Made by a program: the position numbers and the translations under genes
The notes under the pieces: model-generated
What the model was told of the DNA's origin: nothing
Databases searched by the model: none
The model's input: the letters and a program-made list of their open reading frames with translations, nothing else
Assembly: GCA_045642485.1 (NCBI GenBank)
Contig: JAZUIV010000017.1
Span: forward strand, 62,001 to 126,000
Reading direction: 5' to 3'
DNA: 64,000 nt
From: Cacconaster sp045642485
Lineage (GTDB): Bacteria; Bacteroidota; Bacteroidia; Bacteroidales; UBA932
In this document: positions 24,690 through 32,680 of the stretch, one piece after another
Layout: every line of letters starts with the position of its first letter
Numbering within the stretch: the first letter of the stretch is position 1

Positions 24690-25109
24690 TTATTCAACAA
24701 AGTCTCTTCTGATTACGAATTTGGTGGAAACGGGGAGTTTCTGAGCTCCGAGGCGGAGAGCCTCCTTTGCAACCTCCAAGGGAACACCTTCAGCTTCGAT
24801 AAGCATACGGCCTGGGGTGATGGGGGCTACAAATCCTTCGGGATTACCTTTACCCTTACCCATACGGACCTCAGCGGGCTTCTTGGTATAGGGCTTATCA
24901 GGGAATACGCGAATCCAAATCTTTCCTTCACGTTTCATGTAACGGACTACAGCCTGACGGGCGGCCTCAATCTGTTGGCCGGTAAGCCAGCAGCTCTCCA
25001 TGGTCTTGATACCGAAAGATCCAAAGGCCAGCTGGCTGCCACGGTGGGCATTGCCTTTCATACGGCCTTTCTGCTGTCTTCTAAATTTGGTTTTCTTTGG
25101 TTGTAACAT
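24690..25109 (-). CDS. rplP: 50S ribosomal protein L16, first gene of this ribosomal transcript
   Basis: L16 helps organise the A-site region of the 50S subunit. The 139 residues begin MLQPKKTKFRRQQKGRMKGN and contain SFGIKTMESCWLTGQQIEAA. In most bacteria rpsC lies just upstream, preceded by rplV, rpsS, rplB, rplW, rplD, rplC and rpsJ. None of these is present here: about 220 bp of non-coding DNA with a promoter separates rplP from an unrelated CNNM gene. Confidence 0.98.
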   Translation of the reverse strand: MLQPKKTKFRRQQKGRMKGNAHRGSQLAFGSFGIKTMESCWLTGQQIEAARQAVVRYMKREGKIWIRVFPDKPYTKKPAEVRMGKGKGNPEGFVAPITPGRMLIEAEGVPLEVAKEALRLGAQKLPVSTKFVIRRDFVE

Positions 25110-25186
25110 TTCTGTATAAGTTAAATTATATCTAAATTCCTGTTTGTCAATACTTTAGCCTTTCACAGGCATAAATATCAGGGTTG

Positions 25187-25216
25187 CAAAGATACACATA
25201 TTTTTTATTCCGCAAA
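25187..25216 (-). promoter_or_regulatory. Promoter of the rplP-to-rplQ ribosomal operon
   Basis: On the minus strand TTTG (25,213-25,216) is followed by 18 bp and TATCTTTG (25,187-25,194), close to the Bacteroidota consensus TTTG-N19-TAnnTTTG. It predicts a leader of roughly 70 nt before rplP. Confidence 0.75.
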
Positions 25217-25333
25217 AATTTTTTGCAGATTTTCGACATAATTTTTGCAATACTAACTGTTGATTTTTCAGACCTTTACCCGGCAGTAAAAAATCGTCGG
25301 AACGCCCCGTTTCGACCGGAACTCAAGGAAGGA

Positions 25334-26359
25334 TCAGGACTGGTGCTTCTGCCATTTGTCGAGGGCAAGCTGCTGCATATCGACGACCACGTCACGCTCG
25401 TCCACGATTTCATCCCCAAGAACTGTCTCGATGATATCCTCCATCGAGATAAGCCCCTGGAAAGAGCCGTAGTTGTTGATTATGATGGCTATCTGCTCCT
25501 TGCTGCGGAGCATTTCGTCCCATATTCTGTCGATGGTGGTCTCCTCCGGGAAACTGGCCACTTCCCTCTTTATCTCCGCGAGGGTGCAGTCGTATTTGTC
25601 CTCAGCCATCAGCTGCAGGGCTTCCATACGGAGGATATAGCCCGTAATATATTCATCGTTGTCGGCATATACGGGTATTCTGCTGTGATGCAGGAATCTG
25701 CGGTCCTTGTAAAATCTCTTGATGGTCATCGACTCGGGGGCGATTGCGGCCACAACGCGGGGAGTCATCGCATCCTTCGCCTCGATTTCATCGATGTTAA
25801 TGATGTTCTGGATAATCTCGTTCTCGTCCTCCTCCAGTTCTCCAGTCTCCTCGGCCACGTCTGCCATTGCGCCAAGTTCATCCCTGGAGACGCTGATGTC
25901 GCTCTTGCCGCGGGAGATGAGTTTCTGAAGGGCCTCCACCGTCACCACAATCGGGAAAAGAATCGCTATGAGAATCCTTATGGATTTGGCGGTGAAGCCG
26001 GTGAGGGATTTCCAATGGGAGGTGCCTATGGTCTTGGGGAATATTTCCGAAAAGACCAGAATCAGAATCGTGGTCACTATGCTCACCAGTCCGAACCACT
26101 GGGAACCGAACACTTCCGTGGCCTGCTTGCCAACTCCGGCCGCGCCTATGGTGTTGGCAATTGTGTTGAGCGAAAGAATCGCGGCAAGGGGACGTGATGA
26201 GTCCTGCTTGTATTTCTTGAAGAGTTTGGCGGCTTTGACCCCCTCCTCCTCTTTCATTACTATATATGAGATGGGCGTGCTCATCAATGACGCTTCAAGG
26301 ACGGAGCACAGAAAAGAGACGCACAGGGCAAGCAGCAGAAACAACAGCAGTTCAGTCAT
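25334..26359 (-). CDS. CNNM-domain membrane transporter with CBS pair (HlyC/CorC family)
   Basis: The protein is an inner-membrane CNNM/DUF21 protein, a family linked to Mg2+ (and possibly Na+) efflux. The ATG at 26,359 gives 341 residues; the frame extends six codons upstream to a TTG, but that stretch contains the promoter. The N-terminal CNNM domain (about 1-190) has three or four hydrophobic segments and SLNTIANTIGAAGVG. Two CBS domains follow (about 200-330) with MTPRVVAAIAPESMTIKRF and ISMEDIIETVLGDEIVDE. The C-terminal CorC_HlyC domain is missing, so it is a short form. It ends about 120 bp upstream of the ribosomal operon promoter. Confidence 0.9.
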   Translation of the reverse strand: MTELLLFLLLALCVSFLCSVLEASLMSTPISYIVMKEEEGVKAAKLFKKYKQDSSRPLAAILSLNTIANTIGAAGVGKQATEVFGSQWFGLVSIVTTILILVFSEIFPKTIGTSHWKSLTGFTAKSIRILIAILFPIVVTVEALQKLISRGKSDISVSRDELGAMADVAEETGELEEDENEIIQNIINIDEIEAKDAMTPRVVAAIAPESMTIKRFYKDRRFLHHSRIPVYADNDEYITGYILRMEALQLMAEDKYDCTLAEIKREVASFPEETTIDRIWDEMLRSKEQIAIIINNYGSFQGLISMEDIIETVLGDEIVDERDVVVDMQQLALDKWQKHQS

Positions 26360-26363
26360 ACCG

Positions 26364-26394
26364 CAAAGATAATACAAACGCTTTGAAGTACAAA
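26364..26394 (-). promoter_or_regulatory. Promoter of the CNNM gene (predicted leaderless)
   Basis: TTTG (26,391-26,394), 19 bp, then TATCTTTG (26,364-26,371) on the minus strand is an exact match to the Bacteroidota promoter consensus. The last G lies 5 bp before the ATG, so transcription should begin at or within a base or so of the start codon. Confidence 0.82.
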
Positions 26395-26548
26395 ATTCCG
26401 AACATTAATAGCGCCGTCGGGCGCTAGCGGCAGGGGCAGGTTGCGACGGATGCTGAGCTTCAGTGCCTGAAAGTTGCACGGCTGCTTCGTGATGTCTGCG
26501 GGTCCCACCGGCCGGAGCCGGCCCACAGACATTTTCCACTCGCATCCG

Positions 26549-26587
26549 GCATCCTTTCGCGGCACTTACCGCAATGCATCCTTTCGC
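26549..26587. repeat. 12-bp direct repeat in the non-coding stretch
   Basis: GCATCCTTTCGC occurs at 26,549-26,560 and again at 26,576-26,587, a 27-bp period. A partial third copy, CGCATCC, lies just before at 26,541-26,547. Confidence 0.75.
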
Positions 26588-26691
26588 AATCTACCCCTGC
26601 CGAAGACGAATAGAGAGGTCTTCGAAAAAGTGTGAGATATTAAAGTTCCTGATGAAGCGGCGGGTTTCAGGGCAGAGCCCTGTAAAATAGG

Positions 26692-26763
26692 TATCCCCGC
26701 GGGGAATCGAACCCCGACCTTCAGAACCGGAATCTGAAATTCTATCCATTAAACTACGGAGAC
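26692..26763 (-). tRNA. tRNA-Arg (anticodon CCG)
   Basis: The 72-nt minus-strand sequence folds as a cloverleaf: acceptor GTCTCCG/CGGGGAT with G-U pairs, anticodon stem TCAGA/TCTGA around loop TTCCGGT (anticodon CCG, reading CGG), and T arm CGGGG-TTCGATT-CCCCG. The 3' CCA is not encoded. A hairpin CAGGGC/GCCCTG lies 9 bp downstream but lacks a T tract. Confidence 0.93.
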
Positions 26764-26788
26764 GCGTAGGGCTGCATCGAGCCCACCG

Positions 26789-26796
26789 CAAAGATA
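26789..26796 (-). promoter_or_regulatory. Putative -7 element for tRNA-Arg
   Basis: The minus strand reads TATCTTTG 26 bp before the tRNA 5' end. No clear TTTG -33 box is seen. It abuts the -33 box of the divergent promoter at 26,797. Confidence 0.5.
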
Positions 26797-26827
26797 TTGC
26801 TATTTTTTGATAAAAAGAGTATCTTTG
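26797..26827 (+). promoter_or_regulatory. Promoter of the decarboxylase-like gene and fabD
   Basis: TTG (26,797-26,799), 20 bp, then TATCTTTG (26,820-26,827) on the plus strand. The predicted leader is about 30 nt to the ATG at 26,863. Confidence 0.68.
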
Positions 26828-26862
26828 CTCAATAAAATATATCTTCCTTAAAAAACAGCGTT

Positions 26863-28644
26863 ATGACTCGTGAAATAAAATTTTCGCTCCTTTACAGAGA
26901 TATGTGGCAATCCTCCGGCAAATACACCGCCAGAGTTGACCAGCTTGAGGAAATCGCTCCCGTGATTATCGATATGGGATGTTTCGACAGGGTCGAGACA
27001 AACGGCGGCGCCTTCGAACAGGTGCAGCTCCTCTACGGGCAGAACCCCAACACGGCAGTCCGCAAATGGTGCGCCCCCTTCAACAAGGCCGGAATCCAGA
27101 CTCATATGCTCGAAAGGGGATTGAACGCCCTCCGTATGAACCCCGTCCCGGAAGATGTACGATTCCTGATGTACAAGGTCAAGAAGGCGCAGGGGACGGA
27201 CATCTCACGTTCATTCTGCGGACTTAACGACCACCGCAACCTCAAGGGCTCCGTCATCGGCGCCAAGAAGGCGGGTATGATTTCACAGGTCGCGCTCAGC
27301 ATCACCCACTCCCCCGTCCACACCGTGGAATACTATATGGGTGTGGTTGACCACGTTGTGGAATACGGCTGCGACGAAATCTGCCTCAAGGATATGGCCG
27401 GCGTCGGACGTCCCGTATTCCTGGGCAAGCTTGTCAAGGCGATAAAGGACAAGTACCCTCACATCATTGTCCAGTATCACGGCCATTCCGGTCCCGGCTT
27501 CGCCACAGCTTCGATGCTCGAGGTGGCAAGAGCCGGTGCGGACTATCTGGACGTTGCCATAGAGCCTCTCTCCTGGGGTAAGATTCATCCCGATGTAATC
27601 ACCATCCAGGCAATGCTCAAGGATGCCGGCTTCCTTGTCAAGGACATCAACATGGATGCCTATATGGAAGCCAGAAGCCTGACACAGAAGTTCATAGACG
27701 ATTTTCTCGGATATTTCATAGAACCCACAAACAAGATTTGTTCGTCCCTGCTCGTAGGCTGCGGCCTGCCCGGCGGAATGATGGGCTCGATGATGGCCGA
27801 CCTCAAGGGCTTTATGGGCGCAATCAATATGTCCCAGCGCAATCAGGGCAAGAGCGAACTGACGCTGGACCAGATGACGGTCAAACTCTTCCAGGAAGTC
27901 GAGTATGTATGGCCGAGACTGGGTTACCCCCCGTTGGTGACCCCTTTCAGCCAGTATGTCAAGAACACCGCCCTGATGAACCTGATGCACACCCTCAAAG
28001 GCGAGCCCAGGTGGAAGACAATCGACCCCGACACTATGAATATGATTCTCGGCAAGACCGGCAGACTGCCCGGCGAACTTGCTCCGGAAATCAAGGAAAT
28101 CGTCAAGGAAAAAGGGCTGGAATTCTACACCGGCAACCCTCAGGACGCCTTCCCCAACGACCTCCCCAGATTCGAGAAGATGCTGCAGGAAGAGGGCTGG
28201 GAAAGAGGCCAGGACGATGAGGACCTCTTCGAGCTCGCGATGCACGAGCGCCAGTGGAGGGATTACAAGAGCGGCATAGCCGAAGAGAGGTTCAACAAAT
28301 CCCTGGAAGATGCCAAGGCAAAGGCCGGCGCCCCGAAGGTGGTTGTCCGCCCCGTGGTGGAAGTACCCGCATTCGACGTGGAGAAGGTGGCTGAGCAGCA
28401 CCCCAGTGCACATCCCATCCAGGCAACCGCAACCGGGACCCTTATCTGGAGATACGACGTGGCGCAGGAATCGACGGCCCCCAACATCGGTCAGAAATTC
28501 ACGGAAGGACAGCCCGTCTGCTACATCCAGACCTATTACGGCATCGAGCCGGTCAATGCCCTTTTCAGCGGCAAAATCGTATCAATCAATGCAAAACACA
28601 ACGAGAAGGTCCAGGTCGGACAGGTTCTCGGTTTCATCGAATAG
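26863..28644 (+). CDS. Oxaloacetate decarboxylase alpha / pyruvate carboxylase B-like protein lacking the biotinyl lysine
   Basis: Residues 1 to about 470 are a carboxyltransferase TIM barrel of the HMG-CoA lyase-like superfamily. RDMWQSS matches RDxxQS, CLKDMAG holds the carboxylated Lys, and YHGHSGPGF supplies the HxH metal ligands. Such domains move CO2 between biotin and a keto acid. Residues about 525-593 form a biotinyl-like barrel, but where AMKM should be the sequence reads QTYYGIEPV; aligning around the conserved hydrophobics puts Tyr at the biotin-Lys position. It therefore cannot carry biotin in the usual way. Either another protein supplies biotin or the reaction differs. It is the first gene of a two-gene unit with fabD (3-bp gap). 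The substrate is unknown. Confidence 0.85.
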   Translation: MTREIKFSLLYRDMWQSSGKYTARVDQLEEIAPVIIDMGCFDRVETNGGAFEQVQLLYGQNPNTAVRKWCAPFNKAGIQTHMLERGLNALRMNPVPEDVRFLMYKVKKAQGTDISRSFCGLNDHRNLKGSVIGAKKAGMISQVALSITHSPVHTVEYYMGVVDHVVEYGCDEICLKDMAGVGRPVFLGKLVKAIKDKYPHIIVQYHGHSGPGFATASMLEVARAGADYLDVAIEPLSWGKIHPDVITIQAMLKDAGFLVKDINMDAYMEARSLTQKFIDDFLGYFIEPTNKICSSLLVGCGLPGGMMGSMMADLKGFMGAINMSQRNQGKSELTLDQMTVKLFQEVEYVWPRLGYPPLVTPFSQYVKNTALMNLMHTLKGEPRWKTIDPDTMNMILGKTGRLPGELAPEIKEIVKEKGLEFYTGNPQDAFPNDLPRFEKMLQEEGWERGQDDEDLFELAMHERQWRDYKSGIAEERFNKSLEDAKAKAGAPKVVVRPVVEVPAFDVEKVAEQHPSAHPIQATATGTLIWRYDVAQESTAPNIGQKFTEGQPVCYIQTYYGIEPVNALFSGKIVSINAKHNEKVQVGQVLGFIE

Positions 28645-28647
28645 CCT

Positions 28648-29523
28648 ATGAAGACAGCCGCCATTTTCCCCGGACAGGGTGCCCAGGTTCCAGGAATGGG
28701 AAAGGAACTTTACGAGAACAACCCCAAGGCCAGGGAACTTTTCGAGCAAGCCAACGAGATTCTTGGATTCAGAATCACCGACATAATGTTCGGAGAGGAT
28801 GAGGACGCCCTTCTGGAGACAAGAGTGACTCAACCGGCAGTCTTCCTTCACTCCGCAGTTGCCGCATTGTGCAATAACGTACATCCGGATATGGCCGCGG
28901 GCCATTCCCTCGGGGAGTTTTCCGCCCTCGCCGCAGCAGGCGTACTCAGCCTTGAAGACGCTCTCACCCTTGTTTCAGTCAGAGCCGAAGCGATGCAGAA
29001 ATGCTGTGAAAAGGCACCCGGAGCGATGGCTGCAATCATCGGTGCGGACCAGAATCTGATAGAAGACACCTGCAAGGGGGCGAAAGGTATCGTGGTTCCG
29101 GCCAACTACAATTGCGACACTCAGGTGGTTATCTCCGGGGAGGAACCGGCAGTGGATGCCGTCATCGAAGCCCTCCGTCAGGCAGGAATCAGGAAGATGC
29201 TCAAACTGAAAGTTGGGGGAGCTTTCCACTCCCCTCTTATGGAACCGGCCAGAGAGGAACTTGCCCGCGCAATCGACGGTATCAGATTCCACACCCCAAT
29301 CTGCCGGATTTACCAAAATGTAGATGGGCTGTCCGAGACATCCCCCGTGAAAATCAAGGAGAAACTGTTGCTGCAGCTCACCTCCCCGGTCCGCTGGACT
29401 TCAACCATCCGGAATATGGTAGCTGACGGAGCCACCTCTTTCACAGCAATAGGCCCCGGAAAAGTTCTCCAGGGCCTCAACAAGAAAATCATTCCCGAAA
29501 TCGAGACGCTTACGCTCTCGTAG
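28648..29523 (+). CDS. fabD: Malonyl-CoA:ACP transacylase
   Basis: FabD transfers malonyl from CoA to acyl carrier protein, providing the extender unit for fatty acid synthesis. It has 291 residues. Active-site motifs are GQGAQ near the N-terminus (FPGQGAQVPGMG), the nucleophile GHSLGEFSAL (about residues 90-99), an Arg in SVRAEAMQ and the catalytic His in GGAFHSPLM. It follows the decarboxylase-like gene by 3 bp, so the pair is probably one transcript. It converges with the fumarase gene, leaving 8 bp. Confidence 0.97.
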   Translation: MKTAAIFPGQGAQVPGMGKELYENNPKARELFEQANEILGFRITDIMFGEDEDALLETRVTQPAVFLHSAVAALCNNVHPDMAAGHSLGEFSALAAAGVLSLEDALTLVSVRAEAMQKCCEKAPGAMAAIIGADQNLIEDTCKGAKGIVVPANYNCDTQVVISGEEPAVDAVIEALRQAGIRKMLKLKVGGAFHSPLMEPAREELARAIDGIRFHTPICRIYQNVDGLSETSPVKIKEKLLLQLTSPVRWTSTIRNMVADGATSFTAIGPGKVLQGLNKKIIPEIETLTLS

Positions 29524-29531
29524 GAAGTTGT

Positions 29532-31151
29532 CTATTTGAATTTCGCGAAGAAATCGTTGCCTTTGTCATCAACAAGGATGAAGGCGGGGAAATCTTCGAC
29601 GCGAATCTTCCAGATTGCCTCCATTCCCAGTTCAGGATATTCCACGCACTCTATGCTCTTGATGTTGTTCTGAGCAAGGATAGCCGCGGGGCCTCCGATC
29701 GAACCGAGATAGAAACCGCCGTGCTTCTTGCAGGCATCAGTGACGGCCTGGCTGCGGTTGCCCTTGGCAAGCATAATCAGGCTGCCGCCATTTTCCTGGA
29801 ACTCATCGACATAGGGGTCCATACGGCCGGCAGTGGTCGGGCCCATTGAGCCACAGGCCATCCCCGCGGGAGTCTTGGCGGGACCGGCATAGTAAATCGG
29901 ATGTTCCTTCATATACTGAGGCATCCCCTCACCGGCGTCGAGACGGGCTTTGATTTTGGCGTGCGCGATGTCGCGGCCCACTATGATTGTACCGTTCAGG
30001 CTCAGGCGGGTGCCGATGGGATATTTGGTGAGAATCCTGCAGACCTCGCTCATAGGCTGGTCCAGATTTATCTTGACAGCATTCCCCTCGCCTGCCTGAC
30101 GCAGGGACTCGGGTATCCAGCGTGATGGGTTGTCATCCAGTTTTTCAATCCAGACTCCATCCGCGTTGATCTTGCACTTGATATTGCGGTCTGCCGAACA
30201 ACTTACTCCCAATCCGATGGGGCAGCTTGCACCGTGGCGGGGCAGACGGATGATACGCACGTCGTGAGCCATATACTTGCCTCCGAACTGGGCGCCCAGG
30301 CCAATCTTGTGAGCCTCCTCGAGAACCTGCTTCTCAAGTTCGACGTCACGGAAAGCCCGACCCGTCTCGTCTCCGGTCGTAGGAAGGGAGTCATAATACT
30401 TGCAAGATGCGAGCTTCACTGTAAGAAGGTTCCTTTCGGCAGATGTGCCGCCGATTACAAAGGCGATGTGGTAAGGGGGGCAGGCTGCCGTACCCAGGCT
30501 CTTCATCTTCTCCACAAGGAAAGGAATCAGAGTGCCGGGATTCTGGATGCGGGCCTTGGTCTCCTGATAGAGATAGCTTTTATTGGCGCTTCCGCCTCCC
30601 TTTGTCACGCAGAGGAAGCGGTATTCCGTACCCTCGGTAGCCTCAATGTCAATCTGTGCGGGGAGGTTGCACTTGGTGTTGACTTCGTTGTACATATCGA
30701 GAGGGGCATTCTGGCTGTACCTCAGATTTTCCTCAGTATAGGTCTTATACACACCTTTCGAGAGGGCTTCTTCGTCACAGAAGCCTGTCCAGACCTGCTG
30801 TCCCTTCTCGCCGTGGATGATTGCAGTACCGGTGTCCTGGCAGAAAGGAAGCCGCCCCTTGCAGGCAACCTCGGCATTGCGGAGCATAGTCAGGGCAACG
30901 TATTTGTCGTTCTCCGACGCCTCAGGGTCGCTCAAGACCTTGGCCACCTGCGCATTATGAGCGGGGCGCAGCATAAATGACACATCCCTGAAGGCTGTGT
31001 TGGCCATCACGGTGAGCGCTTCCGGCTTGATTTTCAGAATAGACTTGCCCTCGAAGTCGCCCAGAGACACAAACGCCTCGGACCCAGGGATTTTATAATA
31101 CTCGGTTGTATCCTCACCGAGTTGAAACATAGGAGCATACTTGAATTCCAT
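29532..31151 (-). CDS. Class I (iron-sulfur) fumarate hydratase
   Basis: The 539-residue protein is a single-chain class I fumarase, with fused alpha and beta parts, that interconverts fumarate and malate. The alpha part includes CKGRLPFCQDTGTAI with a cluster Cys and the central KGGGSANKSYL region. The beta part includes GPAKTPAGMACGSMGPTTAG. The 4Fe-4S enzyme is oxygen-sensitive, in keeping with anaerobes that use the reductive (fumarate-succinate) branch. It follows prfB by 3 bp on the same strand. fumA/fumB naming cannot be decided. Confidence 0.95.
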   Translation of the reverse strand: MEFKYAPMFQLGEDTTEYYKIPGSEAFVSLGDFEGKSILKIKPEALTVMANTAFRDVSFMLRPAHNAQVAKVLSDPEASENDKYVALTMLRNAEVACKGRLPFCQDTGTAIIHGEKGQQVWTGFCDEEALSKGVYKTYTEENLRYSQNAPLDMYNEVNTKCNLPAQIDIEATEGTEYRFLCVTKGGGSANKSYLYQETKARIQNPGTLIPFLVEKMKSLGTAACPPYHIAFVIGGTSAERNLLTVKLASCKYYDSLPTTGDETGRAFRDVELEKQVLEEAHKIGLGAQFGGKYMAHDVRIIRLPRHGASCPIGLGVSCSADRNIKCKINADGVWIEKLDDNPSRWIPESLRQAGEGNAVKINLDQPMSEVCRILTKYPIGTRLSLNGTIIVGRDIAHAKIKARLDAGEGMPQYMKEHPIYYAGPAKTPAGMACGSMGPTTAGRMDPYVDEFQENGGSLIMLAKGNRSQAVTDACKKHGGFYLGSIGGPAAILAQNNIKSIECVEYPELGMEAIWKIRVEDFPAFILVDDKGNDFFAKFK

Positions 31152-31154
31152 TGC

Positions 31155-32235
31155 TTACTTTCCTCCGTTTTCCATTAGATATATTTTCATAAATTCGTTC
31201 AAATCACCGTCCAGAACACCCTGCGTATCGGAAGTCTCATATCCGGTACGGAGGTCCTTGACCATCTTGTAGGGATGCAGCACATAGGAGCGAATCTGCG
31301 AGCCCCACTCGATTTTTTTCTTCTGCCCCTCAAGTTCGGCCTGCTTCTCCTGACGTTTCTTCAGTTCCAGGTCATAGAGGTGGGACTTGAGGATTCTCAA
31401 GGCGTTCTGCCTGTTGTCGAGCTGGCTGCGGGTCTCGGTGTTCTCCACGACAATGCCGGTGGGGATGTGCTTCACCCTTACACCTGTCTCCACCTTGTTG
31501 ACGTTCTGCCCGCCCGCTCCGGAAGAACGGTAAGTGTCCCACTCGAGGTCGGCGGGGTTTATCTCAATTTCAATCGTGTCGTCCACAAGGGGATAGACAA
31601 AGACCGAAGAAAAGGTGGTCTGCCTCTTGCCCTGAGCGTTGAAGGGAGAGATTCTCACAAGGCGGTGCACCCCGTTCTCGGCCTTCAGGTATCCATAGGC
31701 GTATGCCCCCTCGAACTCGATGGTGACGGACTTTATGCCCGCATCTTCACCCTCGAGAATGTCGGAGATATGCACTTTGTAACCGTTACGCTCGCCGTAA
31801 CGGACATACATTCTCATCAGCATAGAGGACCAGTCGTTGGCCTCGGTCCCGCCGGCACCGGAATTGATTTTGAGAATTGCGCCCAGTTCGTCCCCTTCCC
31901 CGGAGAGCATATTCCGAAGTTCCAGGGCATCGACCTTGCCACAGAGTGACCTGTATGCGGCGTCAATGTCATCCGACGCGTCCTCGCCGAATTCCAGCAG
32001 CGTCTCAAGGTCGGCGAATGAGGATGATGCATCGTCATATCCGTCAACCCAGAACTTGACCTGAGAGACCTCCTTCATAAAACTTTCGGCGGCCTTCGGG
32101 TCATTCCAGAAATCGGGAGCAAGAGTACGTTCCTGTTTGGTTGTCAGATCGATTCGCTTTGCAGCGATGTCAAAGACACCTCCCCAACGTCTCAATCCGC
32201 TGTTTCAAACTTTTAATTTCTTCTGAGGTTATCAT
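31155..32235 (-). CDS. prfB: Peptide chain release factor 2, expressed by +1 programmed frameshift
   Basis: RF2 releases peptides at UGA and UAA. The zero frame starts at ATG 32,233-32,235 (MITSEEIKSLKQRIETLGRC, then Leu) and stops at UGA (32,170-32,172). Skipping one base at 32,172 joins it to the long frame beginning DIAAKRIDL, for a total of 359 residues. The RF2 tripeptide SPF and the catalytic GGQ (SSGAGGQNVNKVE) are present. AAAGGAA before the ATG is a likely ribosome binding site. The 5' end overlaps recX by 23 bp. RF2 should autoregulate through the UGA: low RF2 favours frameshifting. Confidence 0.96.
32169..32185 (-). promoter_or_regulatory. prfB programmed frameshift signal
   Basis: The mRNA reads GGGGAGG-UGU-CUU-UGA-C. 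A Shine-Dalgarno-like GGGAGG lies three bases before the slippery CUU, followed by UGA and C, the same layout as the classic RF2 site. Confidence 0.95.
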
Positions 32236-32674
32236 ATATTTCCTTTATCTGTGCATAGTCATATCCCCGCCCGAGAGCATACCGGAACAGTTTTGCCCGC
32301 CTAACGGCCGGGTCCGCCTCCCCGGCAAGGGTCTTCCACCTGGCAGAGAGAAGTGCCGAAAGCCTTTTCTGCGCGGCCAGAGGTTCAATCTCACCGAGGG
32401 CATCCTCGATAACGGAGCCTTCTATGCCTTTGGACAGCAAAGCTACTTTAATTTTGGCACTTCCCCAACCCGACAGGGAACTTTTATCCCTCGCAAATGC
32501 TGTCGCATATCTCATCTCATTGATATATCCTTCCTTACACAGGCACTCGAGAATCTCTTCACACCACGACGGTTCTACCCGGGCAACTTTTGCGCGGATA
32601 TCGCTCCTGCAATGCTCAGAAATGGAACACAGCCTCATCATCCTCTCTATCAGCCTTTGCTTCTCCCCCTCCAT
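32213..32674 (-). CDS. recX: RecA regulatory protein RecX
   Basis: RecX binds RecA filaments and limits strand exchange. The 153 residues form three-helix repeats typical of the family, with RLCSISEHCRSDIRAKVARV near the N-terminus, a central EGYINEMRYATAFARDK and FRYALGRGYDYAQIKEIYDN at the end. It lies 6 bp after the first patatin gene, not beside recA, which is 6 kb away on the other strand. Its 3' end overlaps the start of prfB by 23 bp. Confidence 0.9.
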   Translation of the reverse strand: MEGEKQRLIERMMRLCSISEHCRSDIRAKVARVEPSWCEEILECLCKEGYINEMRYATAFARDKSSLSGWGSAKIKVALLSKGIEGSVIEDALGEIEPLAAQKRLSALLSARWKTLAGEADPAVRRAKLFRYALGRGYDYAQIKEIYDNLRRN

Positions 32675-32680
32675 AAAATG

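Larger units (their letters stand above)
26360..26691. other. 332-bp non-coding, hairpin-rich stretch between CNNM gene and tRNA-Arg
   Basis: No convincing coding frame was found. Hairpins are TAGCGCC/GGCGCTA (26,409-26,426), ATGTCTG-GGG/CCC-CAGACAT with an inner CCGGC/GCCGG stem (26,492-26,532), CGAAGAC/GTCTTCG (26,601-26,624) and CAGGGC/GCCCTG (26,668-26,682). In the long stem the one mismatch is G-U only if the minus strand is transcribed, which would make the region the 3' continuation of the tRNA-Arg transcript. It does not contain signature sequences I know for RNase P, tmRNA or SRP RNA. The CNNM promoter occupies 26,364-26,394. Confidence 0.6.

Noticed and set aside
26409..26691. RNase P, tmRNA or SRP RNA in the region next to tRNA-Arg
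   Set aside because: Signature sequences of these RNAs are not visible on either strand.
27283..28413. Minus-strand 376-codon open frame opposite the decarboxylase-like gene
   Set aside because: Antisense shadow; the plus-strand frame has clear carboxyltransferase motifs and a promoter.
32173..32195. prfB as a gene starting in the downstream frame at 32,195
   Set aside because: The apparent N-terminus MRRWGGVF is out of frame noise; the frameshift signal at 32,169-32,185 joins the correct zero-frame start at 32,235.
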